Assembly (NCBI RefSeq): GCF_000632455.1
Contig: NZ_JFYL01000003.1
Location: 1 to 64,000, forward strand
Reading direction: 5' to 3'
Source of the DNA: Acinetobacter sp. Ver3
GTDB lineage: Bacteria > Pseudomonadota > Gammaproteobacteria > Pseudomonadales > Moraxellaceae
DNA: 64,000 nt
Position 1 is the stretch's first letter. Every line of letters begins with the position of its first letter. Positions 35,775 through 45,486 of this stretch are shown here, one piece after another. The position numbers were made by a program, and so were the translations under genes. The notes under the pieces are model-generated. The model did not search any database. It was not told the origin of the DNA and saw only the letters and a program-made list of their open reading frames with translations.

Positions 35775-36740
35775 TCAGTCTTGTTGAGACTGCACTACAG
35801 GTTTATCCGCTTTTTGTGCGCGAAGTTGTGCAACCAAGCTTTGCATATCCTCAGGCAATGGTGCTTCAATTACTGGATATCCTGGGATCTCTAAGCGCAT
35901 TGCATGTAAACATAAACGGCGTGGTTTAGGTCCACGATATTCCGTCTCATGCCCGTACTTTTCATCACCCACCAAGGGATGACCGATACTGAGTCCATGT
36001 ACACGAATTTGATGTGTACGACCAGAAAGCGGTGACGCATACACAAGTGATGCATGCATGAAGCGTTCTGCTACCTTCCATTGGGTTTTTGAAGGTTTTC
36101 CTTCTTTAGATACACGTACTCGACGTTCACCATTGGCTAACTCATAGCGATGTAATGGTGCATCGATTAATTGTGAGTCTAATGTGACTTGGCCTTTCAC
36201 CACAGCAGCATAAGTTTTTTGAATCTTGTGTTCACGAAGCATATCTTGAAGTGTTTTTAACACGCTCCGCTTTTTAGAAATCATCACCAAGCCTGAAGTA
36301 TCTCGGTCAATACGGTGGATCAGTTCTAAATATTTTTTCCCTGTCGCTGCGCGTAAGCCTTCAATTAAACCATACGCCACACCACTTCCACCGTGCACCG
36401 CAATCCCAGAAGGTTTGTTCACCACTAAAAGACCTTCATCTTCATAAACCACACGGCTTAACAAGCCCTGCGCGACTTTGTCTGATACTGGAGCTTGAGA
36501 TTCATCTTTTTGTTCATAACGAATCGGTGCAACACGGATTTGATCACCAATATTTAATTTGGTTTCCGCTTTCACACGCTTTTTGTTGACCCGCACCTGA
36601 CCTTCACGAATTAAACGATAGATTCGACTTTTCGGTACTCCTTTAAGACGAGCGAATAGAAAATTGTCGATGCGTTGCCCCAATTGGTGCTCATCCACTT
36701 CAAACCAAGTGACGCTTTGCCATTCTTGCGTAGAATTCAT
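35775..36740 (-). CDS. rluC: 23S rRNA pseudouridine(955/2504/2580) synthase
   Basis: RluC makes three pseudouridines in 23S rRNA. The 321-residue product has an N-terminal S4 RNA-binding domain (about 20-75, GQRIDNFLFARLKGVPKSRI) and a catalytic domain with HRIDRDTSGL, where D145 is the nucleophile, and GRTHQIRVH. It is divergent from rne, an arrangement shared with E. coli, which supports RluC over RluA or RluD. AGGT lies upstream of the ATG. Confidence 0.93.
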   Translation of the reverse strand: MNSTQEWQSVTWFEVDEHQLGQRIDNFLFARLKGVPKSRIYRLIREGQVRVNKKRVKAETKLNIGDQIRVAPIRYEQKDESQAPVSDKVAQGLLSRVVYEDEGLLVVNKPSGIAVHGGSGVAYGLIEGLRAATGKKYLELIHRIDRDTSGLVMISKKRSVLKTLQDMLREHKIQKTYAAVVKGQVTLDSQLIDAPLHRYELANGERRVRVSKEGKPSKTQWKVAERFMHASLVYASPLSGRTHQIRVHGLSIGHPLVGDEKYGHETEYRGPKPRRLCLHAMRLEIPGYPVIEAPLPEDMQSLVAQLRAQKADKPVVQSQQD

Positions 36741-36849
36741 ACAGTTACGTTGACCTAAAAAAATACTAAATTCGATTAAAAACTGATCATTTAGACTACC
36801 CTATTGACTAGAAATGTCTGTGTAGCCCATAGGCAGATGATCTAAGGTT

Positions 36850-36858
36850 TGCTATAGT
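36850..36858 (+). promoter_or_regulatory. possible extended -10 promoter for rne
   Basis: TGC-TATAGT (36850-36858) is an extended -10 element on the plus strand. No good -35 is seen. It would give an rne leader of about 630 bases. Confidence 0.4.
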
Positions 36859-37063
36859 CAGCGCACGGATACCGCCGTAAGTGAACATTTGTTTAGAGAT
36901 TTCAAAATTTTGAAATTCAAACTAAATTTTTGTTTAGCATAAACTCGGAATGGTCCCAAAAGAATATGCCAACGCCGAAGGCTTATTATATCGGCAAAAA
37001 GACAAACTGTTGCGTTTAATTGTGCTTTTGCACATAAATCAGTTTGTTTAAAAAAATATGTCG

Positions 37064-37084
37064 CCAACAATTATGTTGGTTTTT
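37064..37084 (+). terminator. terminator-like hairpin inside the rne leader
   Basis: A six-base-pair stem CCAACA/TGTTGG with an ATTA loop is followed by TTTTT. It is weak (few G-C pairs) but has the form of an attenuator. Confidence 0.4.
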
Positions 37085-37139
37085 AAACGTTAACTGATAC
37101 ACATCAGAATGGTCGCAACCTGATTTCTCATTCAGGCTA

Positions 37140-37277
37140 TAACGTTAGATGCATTGGATCTGCACAATTTGTAAAGATACGACGATAATTCCGTATCAAG
37201 ACACTCTATCAAAAAATTGAAGAGATGATCTTCGAGCAATGTGACAGTGAAAGTAACGAACATCCAATGCACCGTTA
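37140..37277 (+). repeat. long-range inverted repeat in the rne leader
   Basis: TAACG plus TGCATTGGAT (37140-37144, 37150-37159) pairs with ATCCAATGCA plus CGTTA (37262-37271, 37273-37277), giving 15 base pairs with one asymmetric internal bulge and about 100 bases enclosed. Confidence 0.75.
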
Positions 37278-37497
37278 GTCCGCCAGTGAATGTTCAGGCT
37301 TCTTTAATCAGTGACAGGATTAAAGCCGTATTGCCGTCATCAATACGTGAATCAAAATACCGAAGCCGATCAATAAAGGCCGGTAATACACTTAGATCAA
37401 ACTGATTATGGTGATCTAGGAATTGATCCATGCGGGTTGATGTTCGCTACGTAAATCGCGATGTTTTGCTTGTGTATCACTATTAGGTGTTACACCC

Positions 37498-40400
37498 ATG
37501 AAACGTATGTTGATCAATGCAACACATGCCGAAGAAGTTCGCGTTGCACTCATCACTGGTCACCGTCTTTACGATTTCGATTTAGAAAATCGTACTCGTG
37601 AACAAAAGAAAGCCAATATCTACAAAGGTCATGTGACTCGCGTTGAGCCATCTCTTGAAGCTGTGTTTGTAGAATATGGTGCAGGCCGTCAAGGCTTCCT
37701 TTCAATGCGTGAAATCGCAAACTCATATTACAAAGCTGACCCTCGTCAAACTTCAAACATTCGTGAGTTAATCACTGAAGGTACTGAGCTTTTAGTTCAA
37801 GTTGAAAAAGAGGAACGTGGCAACAAAGGCGCTGCTCTTTCAACTTTTATTTCCCTTGCTGGTCGTTACTTGGTCTTAATGCCAAACAACCCGAAAGGTG
37901 GTGGTATTAGTCGTCAAATTTCTGGTTCAGTTCGTGAAGAATTGAAAGAAATGTTGGCATCTTTAAATGTACCTCGTGGGATGAGCGTGATTGTACGTAC
38001 TGCAGGGATTGGTCGCTCACAAGAAGAGCTTCAACTTGATCTTCAGCACCTTCTCGATCTTTGGGCACGCATCCAAAGTACAGCAAATTCTGGCCCTTCT
38101 CCAATGTTGGTTCATCAGGAAGCTGGTGTAGTTACTCGTGCAATTCGCGACTATTTACGTGATGATGTTGCAGAAATTTTAATTGATTCTGAACAAGCAT
38201 ATAACGAAGCATATAATTTCGTTAAAGCCGTGATGCCGAACCAATTAGACAAGTTAAAAACTTATACTTTGAATGAGCCTTTATTTGCTCATTTTGGTAT
38301 CGAAAGTCAAATTCAAACTGCTTACGAGCGTGAAGTTAAACTTCCTTCTGGTGGTTCAATTGTCATTGACCAAACAGAAGCATTGGTTTCGATCGATATT
38401 AACTCTGCAAAATCTACTCGTGGTCACGATGTAGAGGAAACTGCGCTTAGTACTAACTTAGAAGCAGCAGAAGAGATCGCTCGCCAACTTCGCTTACGTG
38501 ATATCGGTGGTCTGGTCGTGATTGACTTTATCGATATGACCAAAGAACGTAATCAACGTATGGTTGAAGCGAAACTGCGTGAATCAACTCAAAGTGATCG
38601 TGCACGTATCCAGTTCGGTCAATTGTCTCGTTTCGGCTTAATGGAAATGAGTCGCCAACGTTTACGCCCTTCTTTAGAAGAAGCGACTGGCTATGTATGT
38701 CCACGTTGTCATGGCACAGGTATGGTTCGTGACTTACGCTCTCTTTCACTTTCGATCATGCGTAAAGTTGAAGAAATTGCACTTCGTGAGCGTCAAGGTG
38801 AAGTTCAAGTAGAAGTTCCTGTTGAAATTGCAGCATTCCTTCTCAATGAAAAACGTCATAGCCTCGTCTATTTGGAGCAAACTTCAAATGTACGTGTGAC
38901 TGTACTCCCTCACCCGCATTTAGAAACGCCACATTACGAAATCTCGTATAATCCTGAAGGCTTTGCACCAACCAGCTATGAACGTACTGAAGCGACTCGT
39001 TCAAGTGAAAAAGAGTTGGGTTATGAGTCTTCAGAATGGCACTTAGAAGAAGAGCATACAGCTCCACATACGCATGCCCCTGTCACACAGGAAAAAGGCA
39101 ATAAGCGTCATAAAAACAACCAAAATGCTACACAACCTGCGGTAGCACAAAAAACTGCCCCAGCAGTAGCTGCTCCAGCAACTAGCCCATGCGCATGGTT
39201 AGAAAATCTTTTTGTTCAAAAGCAAGCGAGTACGATTGATCAATCGCGTACGGCTAACTCTGCAGCGGCTGCAATTGAACAAATGGTGAACGGTGGTGCC
39301 GTAAGTCGTGGTCAATTCGGTCAAATTGCACCTGTGACGCCTGTGGCAATTGAAGCATCTGCACCTGTCGAAACAAATGCGTATATTTCACATACACCTG
39401 TTACGAAAAATGATGCACGTGACCAAGAACGCCAAACTGAAAAAGACGAGCGTCCACAACGTCATAATAAGAAAAATCGCAATAAGCAACGTGACACACG
39501 CGAAGTTAACGCAGATCAACATGTGATTGAAGAAGTTGTACAGGCACCTCGCCATGAACAACGTCAAGACAATCGTCATGAGTCACGCAATGAAAACCGT
39601 CATGAGCAACGTCAAGAACAGCGTGATCAGAAACGTCATCAAAAGCGCCCTCAACAAAATGAGACGGCTTTCGAAGCACAAACTGAACAAGCTGTGCCAC
39701 GTCGTGACCGTAATGCACAACGTCCACAACGCCCAAATCGTCACCGCGATCAAAGTGTATTAAATCAAGAGCAATCTTCAGCACCTGTTGTTCCAGAAGC
39801 TCAAGTTAAAGTTGATTTAATTGATGTACCTCGTAATGATGAGCTTAAAACAGCGTTAGTGGTTAATGTTGATCAAGCACAAAGTGAGATTGTTGCATTA
39901 ACGCCTGAAGTGGCAGCACCTGTAGCAACTGCTCCAGCACCTGTTGTGACAGACGCTGAAGTGTCAGCACCTCAAGTGGAAATTACGGTTGATGAACCTG
40001 TCATTGAAGCTGAGGTTAAACCTCAACAAGCACCACAACGTGCAAGTAACGACCCACGTCAACGTCGTCGTAACAAGCATCAACATGACCAGAAAGCAAA
40101 ATCAGATGCGCCGAAGCTTCGCCCTTCACAAGTGCCAGCTTTAGCACAACATACGGTTTTAAGTTTAATTCAACATGTTTATGGTGCGGATTGCTCTGTA
40201 TTGATTGAGCAGTTTGGATTAATTCCAACCTTCAATCGCGCATTGCAAAAGTTCACTGAACAGTATGCAGCGAGTTTAAATACTCAATCTGCTGAACCTG
40301 CTACTGAGAAAAAACCAGTAACACGTGATGTCGCTGTTCAACAAGCTCCAGCTGAAAAAGAGCCTGCACCTGTGTTGGACTTAACACCTCCAAAACCAGT

Positions 40401-40875
40401 GTCTGATAAGCGTGTTGCAAACGATCCACGTGAGCGTCGTCGTCTTGCAAAACTTGCAGCAGAGCAAGCAAAACAAGCGCGCCTTGAAGAAGTTGCAGCA
40501 CAAGAAGCCGTGAAAGTTGAAGCACCTGTTACGGATGCTCCACAAGCAGCTGATGCAACATCTGAAGTTGCACATCAAGAAACAGCAACACAGACAGCTG
40601 AAGTGACTCAATCTGAAGTGAAGACTGAAGAAAAAGTTCAAACTTCTTCACAACAGCAACCTGAAGAAAAATCTTCAGAATCAACTGAAGTTGCGTCTAC
40701 AGAAGCAGAAACTGCGAAAGTTGAAGTGGCGGAAGTTGCCGTAAGTGCTGAGGATAAATCTGCACAAGCTGAAGCAGATAAGGATGATGCAGAACAGCAG
40801 GAAGAAGACAAACCTGTTCGTCCGCGTCGCCCTCGTGGTCGCCCACCAAAAAAAGCAACCCCATCAGCTGAGTAA
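37498..40875 (+). CDS. rne: ribonuclease E
   Basis: RNase E is the main endonuclease of mRNA decay and rRNA/tRNA processing. The 1125-residue protein has the catalytic half at the N-terminus: S1 domain (about 37-120), 5' sensor, DNase I-like region with D in [17 protein letters not shown] and in VVIDFIDM, and the zinc link C401-P-R-C404. From about residue 510 it is low-complexity: an Arg/Gln/His-rich block (about 640-760) likely to bind RNA, then Ala/Glu/Val/Pro-rich parts with two NDPR-RRR motifs, and a basic end [12 protein letters not shown]. This tail should scaffold the degradosome. AGGTG lies nine bases before the ATG. A terminator follows. Confidence 0.97.
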   Translation: MKRMLINATHAEEVRVALITGHRLYDFDLENRTREQKKANIYKGHVTRVEPSLEAVFVEYGAGRQGFLSMREIANSYYKADPRQTSNIRELITEGTELLVQVEKEERGNKGAALSTFISLAGRYLVLMPNNPKGGGISRQISGSVREELKEMLASLNVPRGMSVIVRTAGIGRSQEELQLDLQHLLDLWARIQSTANSGPSPMLVHQEAGVVTRAIRDYLRDDVAEILIDSEQAYNEAYNFVKAVMPNQLDKLKTYTLNEPLFAHFGIESQIQTAYEREVKLPSGGSIVIDQTEALVSIDINSAKSTRGHDVEETALSTNLEAAEEIARQLRLRDIGGLVVIDFIDMTKERNQRMVEAKLRESTQSDRARIQFGQLSRFGLMEMSRQRLRPSLEEATGYVCPRCHGTGMVRDLRSLSLSIMRKVEEIALRERQGEVQVEVPVEIAAFLLNEKRHSLVYLEQTSNVRVTVLPHPHLETPHYEISYNPEGFAPTSYERTEATRSSEKELGYESSEWHLEEEHTAPHTHAPVTQEKGNKRHKNNQNATQPAVAQKTAPAVAAPATSPCAWLENLFVQKQASTIDQSRTANSAAAAIEQMVNGGAVSRGQFGQIAPVTPVAIEASAPVETNAYISHTPVTKNDARDQERQTEKDERPQRHNKKNRNKQRDTREVNADQHVIEEVVQAPRHEQRQDNRHESRNENRHEQRQEQRDQKRHQKRPQQNETAFEAQTEQAVPRRDRNAQRPQRPNRHRDQSVLNQEQSSAPVVPEAQVKVDLIDVPRNDELKTALVVNVDQAQSEIVALTPEVAAPVATAPAPVVTDAEVSAPQVEITVDEPVIEAEVKPQQAPQRASNDPRQRRRNKHQHDQKAKSDAPKLRPSQVPALAQHTVLSLIQHVYGADCSVLIEQFGLIPTFNRALQKFTEQYAASLNTQSAEPATEKKPVTRDVAVQQAPAEKEPAPVLDLTPPKPVSDKRVANDPRERRRLAKLAAEQAKQARLEEVAAQEAVKVEAPVTDAPQAADATSEVAHQETATQTAEVTQSEVKTEEKVQTSSQQQPEEKSSESTEVASTEAETAKVEVAEVAVSAEDKSAQAEADKDDAEQQEEDKPVRPRRPRGRPPKKATPSAE

Positions 40876-40902
40876 TTTGCTTAAACTACATTAGCTTTTG
40901 AC

Positions 40903-40934
40903 AAACCTAGTCATTACGGTGGCTAGGTTTTTTT
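40903..40934 (+). terminator. terminator after rne
   Basis: AAACCTAG pairs with CTAGGTTT around a 12-base loop, followed by a T-run. Confidence 0.85.
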
Positions 40935-41080
40935 GTTATGGTCTTTAAAGTTTTGACTGAAAAATCCTGTTCAGAATTGATCAATTTTTCAAAATGGATA
41001 AGATATTCAGTGACAAAACCAAGTAAAAAACTTGCGAAAAATTAAAGACTAAACGGAATATCACAAAAAATAGGACCAGT

Positions 41081-42922
41081 ATGAGCCAGACTTATCAAAA
41101 CGATCTCATTGGAATCAAAGACGTAGCAGCACGACTCCCACATTTGGTCACGAAGTTGCCAAATATTCTTGTCGGGCTCAAACAGGCTTATTTACGTACT
41201 CCTAAAACGCCAGCAGGTCTTGCCCTCGCTTTTGAGCGTGCAGCGCAAAAAAATCCTCAAGGTATTGCGCTGTTATGTGAAGATCAGAAATATACCTACC
41301 AACAACTAAATGATTGGGCAAACCAAATTGCACACTACTACATCACTCAGGGTGCAAAAAAAGGTGATGTGATTGCGGTTATTGTTGAAAACCGTAGTGA
41401 ACTTATTGCCACCGTCATTGGTCTTGCAAAAATTGGGGTTGTTTCAGCGCTCGTCAATACGTCTCAAACAGGTAAGGTACTTACCCATAGTATTAATTTG
41501 GTTAAACCAATCGGCGTAATTGTCGGTGAAGAATGCCGTGAAGCTGTCGATGAAGTACGCGAACAACTGACTGTCGCAAAAGATAAGCTCTATTGGTTTG
41601 CTGATCAAAATACACGCCAAAATGCTGGTCAAGCACCTGAAGGCTATCATAATCTTGCACAAGAAATTTTATCTGAATCTAAAGATAATCTAGCTGAAAC
41701 ACATAAGGTGACTGGTGCTGACGGCTTATTCTACATCTATACGTCTGGCACAACAGGTTTACCAAAAGCCGTAGTCTTTACCAATAGTCGTTGGATGTTA
41801 GCGTATGGCACATATGGTCATGTCCTCAATCTAAATAAAGATGACGTTATGTATGTCACTTTACCGCTTTATCATGCTACAGGCATGGTAGTGTGCTGGT
41901 GTGGTGTAATTGCTGGTAGTTCGACACTAGCGATTCGTCGTAAGTTCTCAACCTCTTCTTTTTGGAAAGATGTTCAAAAATTTAATGCATCAGCAATTGG
42001 TTATGTTGGTGAGCTATGTCGCTATCTTCTAGATGCACCTGAATCACACCAAGATCGCAATCATCGCGTCACCAAGATGATTGGTAACGGCATGCGTCCA
42101 AATATTTGGGATAAATTTAAAAATCGCTTTGGCATTGAAGAAGTACTCGAACTTTATGCTTCAAGTGAAGGCAATGTCGGCTTTTCCAATATTTTAAACT
42201 TCGACAATACCGTAGGTTTCTCTCCTATTCCTTATGCCATTATCCAATATGACAAGGAAAAAGAAGCTCCTATTCGTGATGCAAAAGGTCATTGTATTAA
42301 AGTCAAAAAAGGTGAAACAGGCTTATTGATTGGTAAAATTACCAATCGCTCGCCCTTTGATGGTTATACCGATCCAGAAAAGAATAAATCCTCGATCATG
42401 CATGATGTTTTTACCAAAGGAGATTCTTATTTCATCACAGGTGACCTCGTGCGAGATATCGGGTGCCGCCATGCTCAATTTGTTGACCGTCTCGGTGATA
42501 CCTTCCGCTGGAAAGGTGAGAATGTCTCTACAACTGAGGTTGAAAATATTTGTAGTGATTATGAAAAGATCACAGAAGCAGTGGTATACGGCGTTGAGAT
42601 TCCAAATACTAACGGTCGTGCAGGTATGGCAGCCATCACTTTAGCAGAAGGTGCTGAACTAAATGAGCAAGATTTATCCGATATGGCTCAGTTCTTTAAG
42701 AAGTCTTTGCCTAGCTATGCAGTTCCAGTGTTCTTACGTGTACAGAAAACACTCGAAACTACAGGAACATTTAAATATCAAAAGAGTAAGTTAAAGGAAG
42801 AAGCTTATTTTCCAGACAAAACTTCAGATCGTATTTTGGTTTTATTACCAAATGAAGATGCATATTGCGATTTAAATGAAGAGATTCTGAAAAATATTGA
42901 ACAGTATAAATATCGTTTTTAA
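41081..42922 (+). CDS. long-chain acyl-CoA synthetase (FadD6/FATP-like)
   Basis: The 613-residue AMP-forming enzyme activates fatty acids to acyl-CoA. The P-loop-like motif YIYTSGTTGLPKA (about 224-236), ELYASSEGN, the hinge ITGDLVRDIG and RLGDTFRWKGENVSTTEVE, and a C-terminal TGTFKYQKSKLKEEAY are all in family order. The GDTFRWKGENVSTTEV form is typical of the very-long-chain/FATP branch rather than E. coli FadD. An AGGA ribosome site precedes the ATG. It stands alone between the rne terminator and the tRNA genes. Confidence 0.92.
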   Translation: MSQTYQNDLIGIKDVAARLPHLVTKLPNILVGLKQAYLRTPKTPAGLALAFERAAQKNPQGIALLCEDQKYTYQQLNDWANQIAHYYITQGAKKGDVIAVIVENRSELIATVIGLAKIGVVSALVNTSQTGKVLTHSINLVKPIGVIVGEECREAVDEVREQLTVAKDKLYWFADQNTRQNAGQAPEGYHNLAQEILSESKDNLAETHKVTGADGLFYIYTSGTTGLPKAVVFTNSRWMLAYGTYGHVLNLNKDDVMYVTLPLYHATGMVVCWCGVIAGSSTLAIRRKFSTSSFWKDVQKFNASAIGYVGELCRYLLDAPESHQDRNHRVTKMIGNGMRPNIWDKFKNRFGIEEVLELYASSEGNVGFSNILNFDNTVGFSPIPYAIIQYDKEKEAPIRDAKGHCIKVKKGETGLLIGKITNRSPFDGYTDPEKNKSSIMHDVFTKGDSYFITGDLVRDIGCRHAQFVDRLGDTFRWKGENVSTTEVENICSDYEKITEAVVYGVEIPNTNGRAGMAAITLAEGAELNEQDLSDMAQFFKKSLPSYAVPVFLRVQKTLETTGTFKYQKSKLKEEAYFPDKTSDRILVLLPNEDAYCDLNEEILKNIEQYKYRF

Positions 42923-43004
42923 GCTAAAATCGATTGTTTTTTGGCTAGAAAACACGAAATTGTGTCATTTCTAGCCAAACGTAACAAAGTTTTATATTTT
43001 TTAC

Positions 43005-43032
43005 TTGCGCTACTCAAATAACTTGCTAAAAT
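43005..43032 (+). promoter_or_regulatory. predicted promoter for the tRNA-Lys pair
   Basis: TTGCGC at 43005-43010 and TAAAAT at 43027-43032 are 16 bases apart, about 20 bases before the first tRNA. Confidence 0.6.
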
Positions 43033-43052
43033 ACGCAACATCAAAACGAGAT

Positions 43053-43128
43053 GGGTCGTTAGCTCAGTTGGTAGAGCAGCGGACTTTTAATCCGTTGGTC
43101 CCGCGTTCGAGTCGCGGACGACCCACCA
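43053..43128 (+). tRNA. tRNA-Lys (UUU), first copy
   Basis: The 76-base gene folds as a cloverleaf: acceptor GGGTCGT/ACGACCC, D-loop AGCTCAGTTGGTAGAGC, anticodon loop CTTTTAA with anticodon TTT, T-arm with GTTCGAGTC, and encoded CCA at 43126-43128. Confidence 0.98.
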
Positions 43129-43146
43129 CTTATTTTGAAACCCTAT

Positions 43147-43222
43147 GGGTCGTTAGCTCAGTTGGTAGAGCAGCGGACTTTTAATCCGTTGGTCCCGCGT
43201 TCGAGTCGCGGACGACCCACCA
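43147..43222 (+). tRNA. tRNA-Lys (UUU), second identical copy
   Basis: It is identical to the first copy over all 76 bases, with encoded CCA at 43220-43222 and an 18-base spacer between the two, so both come from one transcript that ends at the next terminator. Confidence 0.98.
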
Positions 43223-43229
43223 GATTCTT

Positions 43230-43260
43230 AAAAAAGCCTTTCATCTTGAAAGGCTTTTTT
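43230..43260. terminator. terminator after the tRNA-Lys pair
   Basis: AAAGCCTTTC pairs with GAAAGGCTTT around ATCTT; A-runs and T-runs flank it, so it can also serve the converging lipoprotein gene. Confidence 0.92.
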
Positions 43261-43313
43261 ATTGCCTGAAATATAATACAAGCAACCCTCATAGAGTATC
43301 AATTCTTATATCT

Positions 43314-43925
43314 TCAAAGCTTTTGACGTTGCAAAGTATATGCACGTGACGGAAGCGGATTGTCTTTAAAAAAAGTTTGGTTCACTTGCGTTGCATTGGC
43401 AATTTTATCAAGATCCATGACCATATTACCCTGCTCATCCAAATCGTAAAAAAATTGAACCCCACTCTCTCTCAAAATAATGATTTGATGGTGATGCGGA
43501 TCGTACAACCAACGGTCTTGGCGATATTGACGTTGCGTTGTAAATTCAACCTTACCACGATGCATAAAAATACGATGAGCTGTGCCATCAGCCAATAAAT
43601 TGATAATAAACTCAGCTTCACCCTTATCACAACGAGCAAAGCCATCATCACATTGCATCGTGGTTTGGTAACGACCTACAAATTTTTGCCATTCTTTAGC
43701 AACAGACTGCGGTGTTGTATCCGCTTTCTCTTGAACTGGAGGCCGTGCCTTACCAGCAACATTCGTTAATGAGTTAGAAGACTCAGGCGTATGCGACTCC
43801 TGAATTTGGTTGATGTGTTCAATGTGTGGCGATTCATTCTGGCTACATGCTGCAAGTGCAATATTCATGATGGCGATAATGCTGAACATTGAGATTGAAT
43901 GAACTTTAAAATTTAAATTCATCAT
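43314..43925 (-). CDS. hypothetical lipoprotein, possibly NlpE-like
   Basis: The 203-residue product has a lipoprotein signal with lipobox L-A-A-C at C27, then a Ser/Thr/Pro-rich linker (about 30-80) and a globular domain beginning FVGRYQTTMQCDDGFARC. A small domain with a C-x5-C pair followed by LLADGT is reminiscent of the NlpE N-terminal domain, but the match is loose and by eye. It converges on the tRNA-Lys terminator. Two adjacent ATG codons could start it; the ribosome site is weak. Confidence 0.75.
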   Translation of the reverse strand: MMNLNFKVHSISMFSIIAIMNIALAACSQNESPHIEHINQIQESHTPESSNSLTNVAGKARPPVQEKADTTPQSVAKEWQKFVGRYQTTMQCDDGFARCDKGEAEFIINLLADGTAHRIFMHRGKVEFTTQRQYRQDRWLYDPHHHQIIILRESGVQFFYDLDEQGNMVMDLDKIANATQVNQTFFKDNPLPSRAYTLQRQKL

Positions 43926-44195
43926 TTTATATCTTGAGCCATTTCATAAATTGCGATGTATAAAAATATTATCCTTATAAAATAGGGATATACAAGTATT
44001 AGCATGTTCTGTCTAATTATCCAGAACCTATACCACATCAAGGTTTTATCTTTTTCATTACATAAAATTACGATATTTTGTGAATAATCTCCTTTAAAAC
44101 TAAAAATTATTCTCCATATAAAATGTATAGACAAACGTTAAAGAGAAATTGCGAAGTCTATTTCATGACTATTTTAGGTTCTAAAGGAGAACTCA

Positions 44196-44459
44196 ATGGC
44201 CAATGTTGGTTTATATCGCTCAAACCGCTCTAACATGATTGCTGGTGTGATGGGCGGTATTGCTGAACGTTTTGGTTGGAATGCGAATTTATTACGAATT
44301 ATTTTTGTTCTAGTGTCAGTGATGAGCGCTGCATTTCCAGGAATTTTAGTGTACTTAGTGCTTTGGTTAGTGATGCCAAAAAATAAAGTTCAGCACGAAC
44401 ATTCAGATACTTATGATCGTCCAATGCGCACTGTACATCAGGACAGATCACCGCTTTAA
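44196..44459 (+). CDS. PspC domain protein
   Basis: The 87-residue protein has the PspC domain: YRSNRSNMIAGVMGGIAERFGW, then a membrane helix (about 33-60) with VYLVLWLVMPK. PspC proteins act in envelope stress response in enterobacteria; no pspA, pspB or pspF is nearby, so this single protein may have a different role. TAAAGGAG lies before the ATG. Confidence 0.9.
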   Translation: MANVGLYRSNRSNMIAGVMGGIAERFGWNANLLRIIFVLVSVMSAAFPGILVYLVLWLVMPKNKVQHEHSDTYDRPMRTVHQDRSPL

Positions 44460-44476
44460 CTTGAGTTTACCCTCAA

Positions 44477-44504
44477 TCACCCACACAACCTCGGGTGAGT
44501 TTTT
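44477..44504 (+). terminator. first terminator after the PspC gene
   Basis: TCACCC pairs with GGGTGA around a ten-base loop, followed by GTTTTT. Confidence 0.6.
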
Positions 44505-44505
44505 C

Positions 44506-44541
44506 AACACGATAATTTCCCCCAATTATCGTGTTTTTTTT
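44506..44541 (+). terminator. second, stronger terminator after the PspC gene
   Basis: AACACGATAAT pairs with ATTATCGTGTT around a short C-rich loop, followed by eight T residues. Two terminators in tandem separate the PspC gene from the next gene. Confidence 0.9.
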
Positions 44542-44606
44542 ATTCTCATTTTGCATCTTTCTCAAAATAGCGCTAACTTGAACAAAACAACAAATATGGA
44601 CAATCA

Positions 44607-45389
44607 ATGGCACAGTCGGAATGGATGGTATTGTGGCTATGCGCACTGGCCGCATTATTACATGGCCTGAGCGGTTTCGGCTTTCCCATGATGAGTACCG
44701 CCGTACTCTCTACTCAACTCCCGCTCAGCCTCGCTGTCACTTTGGTCATTCTTCCCTGCCTCATTTTAAATTTAATTCTGCTAACTGCTCACCCTCAGTA
44801 TTCAATATGGCAGAGCATTCAACACTACAGCATAAGATTTTTCCCCCTTATTCTAAGTAGCTTAGTTGGCAGTCTGCTTGGGGTAAAACTTTTATTGTGG
44901 CTCAATGAAGGTTATTTAAAGCTTTTACTTGGCATGGTGATGGTGCTGTATGTGATTGATCAATTACGACAACATTCATTCACCGTCAGCCCGTCAGTGC
45001 TCAATATGCTGATATTCGGTCTGTTAGCAGGCATTATCGGTGGTGCTACCAATGCAATGGCACCATTTCTAATGATGTATTTACTCAGCTGTCAGCTGAG
45101 TAAAACCGATATTGTGATCGTGAGTAATTTAAGCTTTATCGCCAGCAAATTGATACAACTCCTTCTACTTTACCCAATTTTGGTCAATATTGATGAGCAT
45201 CAACAACTTTTAGTCATGTTGATCTGTGTTTTTGCAATATTTGGGGTATGGATCGGCGGACTGATCAGGCAACACATCTCTCAACAGTTTTTTAAAAATA
45301 CAGTATTGATCCTATTACTTTTGCTCGGTATTCAAGCCCTGTGGCAAAGCTATAATTTATTAGAACAATCGATTTCATTGTTTAAATAG
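44607..45389 (+). CDS. TSUP family membrane transporter (TauE/SafE)
   Basis: The 260-residue protein has about eight membrane segments and the TSUP pattern: an N-terminal ALLHGLSGFGFPMMST and a second-half GLLAGIIGGATNAMAPFLMMY, two inverted halves. Members export or import sulfite, sulfoacetate and other small anions. The substrate is unknown and no sulfur genes are nearby. The frame starts 65 bases after a strong terminator, so it needs its own promoter, which I did not find. Confidence 0.88.
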   Translation: MAQSEWMVLWLCALAALLHGLSGFGFPMMSTAVLSTQLPLSLAVTLVILPCLILNLILLTAHPQYSIWQSIQHYSIRFFPLILSSLVGSLLGVKLLLWLNEGYLKLLLGMVMVLYVIDQLRQHSFTVSPSVLNMLIFGLLAGIIGGATNAMAPFLMMYLLSCQLSKTDIVIVSNLSFIASKLIQLLLLYPILVNIDEHQQLLVMLICVFAIFGVWIGGLIRQHISQQFFKNTVLILLLLLGIQALWQSYNLLEQSISLFK

Positions 45390-45486
45390 TATATTTTGAA
45401 AAGTGATAAGGATATTCATTCTTCAGAATTAAGAAGTTTAATAGATGCAACTATAAAACCTATAGCGACATTCAAAAGGAGCGAAT

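Larger units (their letters stand above)
36866..37497 (+). promoter_or_regulatory. long structured 5' leader of rne
   Basis: About 630 bases before rne hold no gene but many inverted repeats: ACAAACTG/CAGTTTGT (37002-37009 with 37040-37047) with GTGC/GCAC inside, CCAACA/TGTTGG (37064-37079), a large outer stem (37140-37277), GAAGA/TCTTC (about 37219-37233), TTAATC/GATTAA with flanking GGCT/AGCC (37297-37327) and CGTATTG/CAATACG (37327-37347). In E. coli the rne leader is also long and folded and RNase E cuts its own mRNA through it. By position this leader should do the same; the sequence similarity was not tested. Confidence 0.6.

Noticed and set aside
37498..40875. Long minus-strand frames inside rne (for example 39506-39784)
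   Set aside because: They are mirror frames of the repetitive, His/Arg-rich tail of RNase E and have no ribosome sites.
43053..43222. Integration site of a mobile element at the tRNA-Lys pair
   Set aside because: Both copies are complete, the spacer is 18 bases, and no integrase or partial tRNA copy lies nearby.
43922..44134. A 70-residue minus-strand frame upstream of the NlpE-like lipoprotein gene
   Set aside because: It overlaps the lipoprotein start by four bases like a coupled gene, but its codons look like A+T-rich intergenic DNA and it has no ribosome site.
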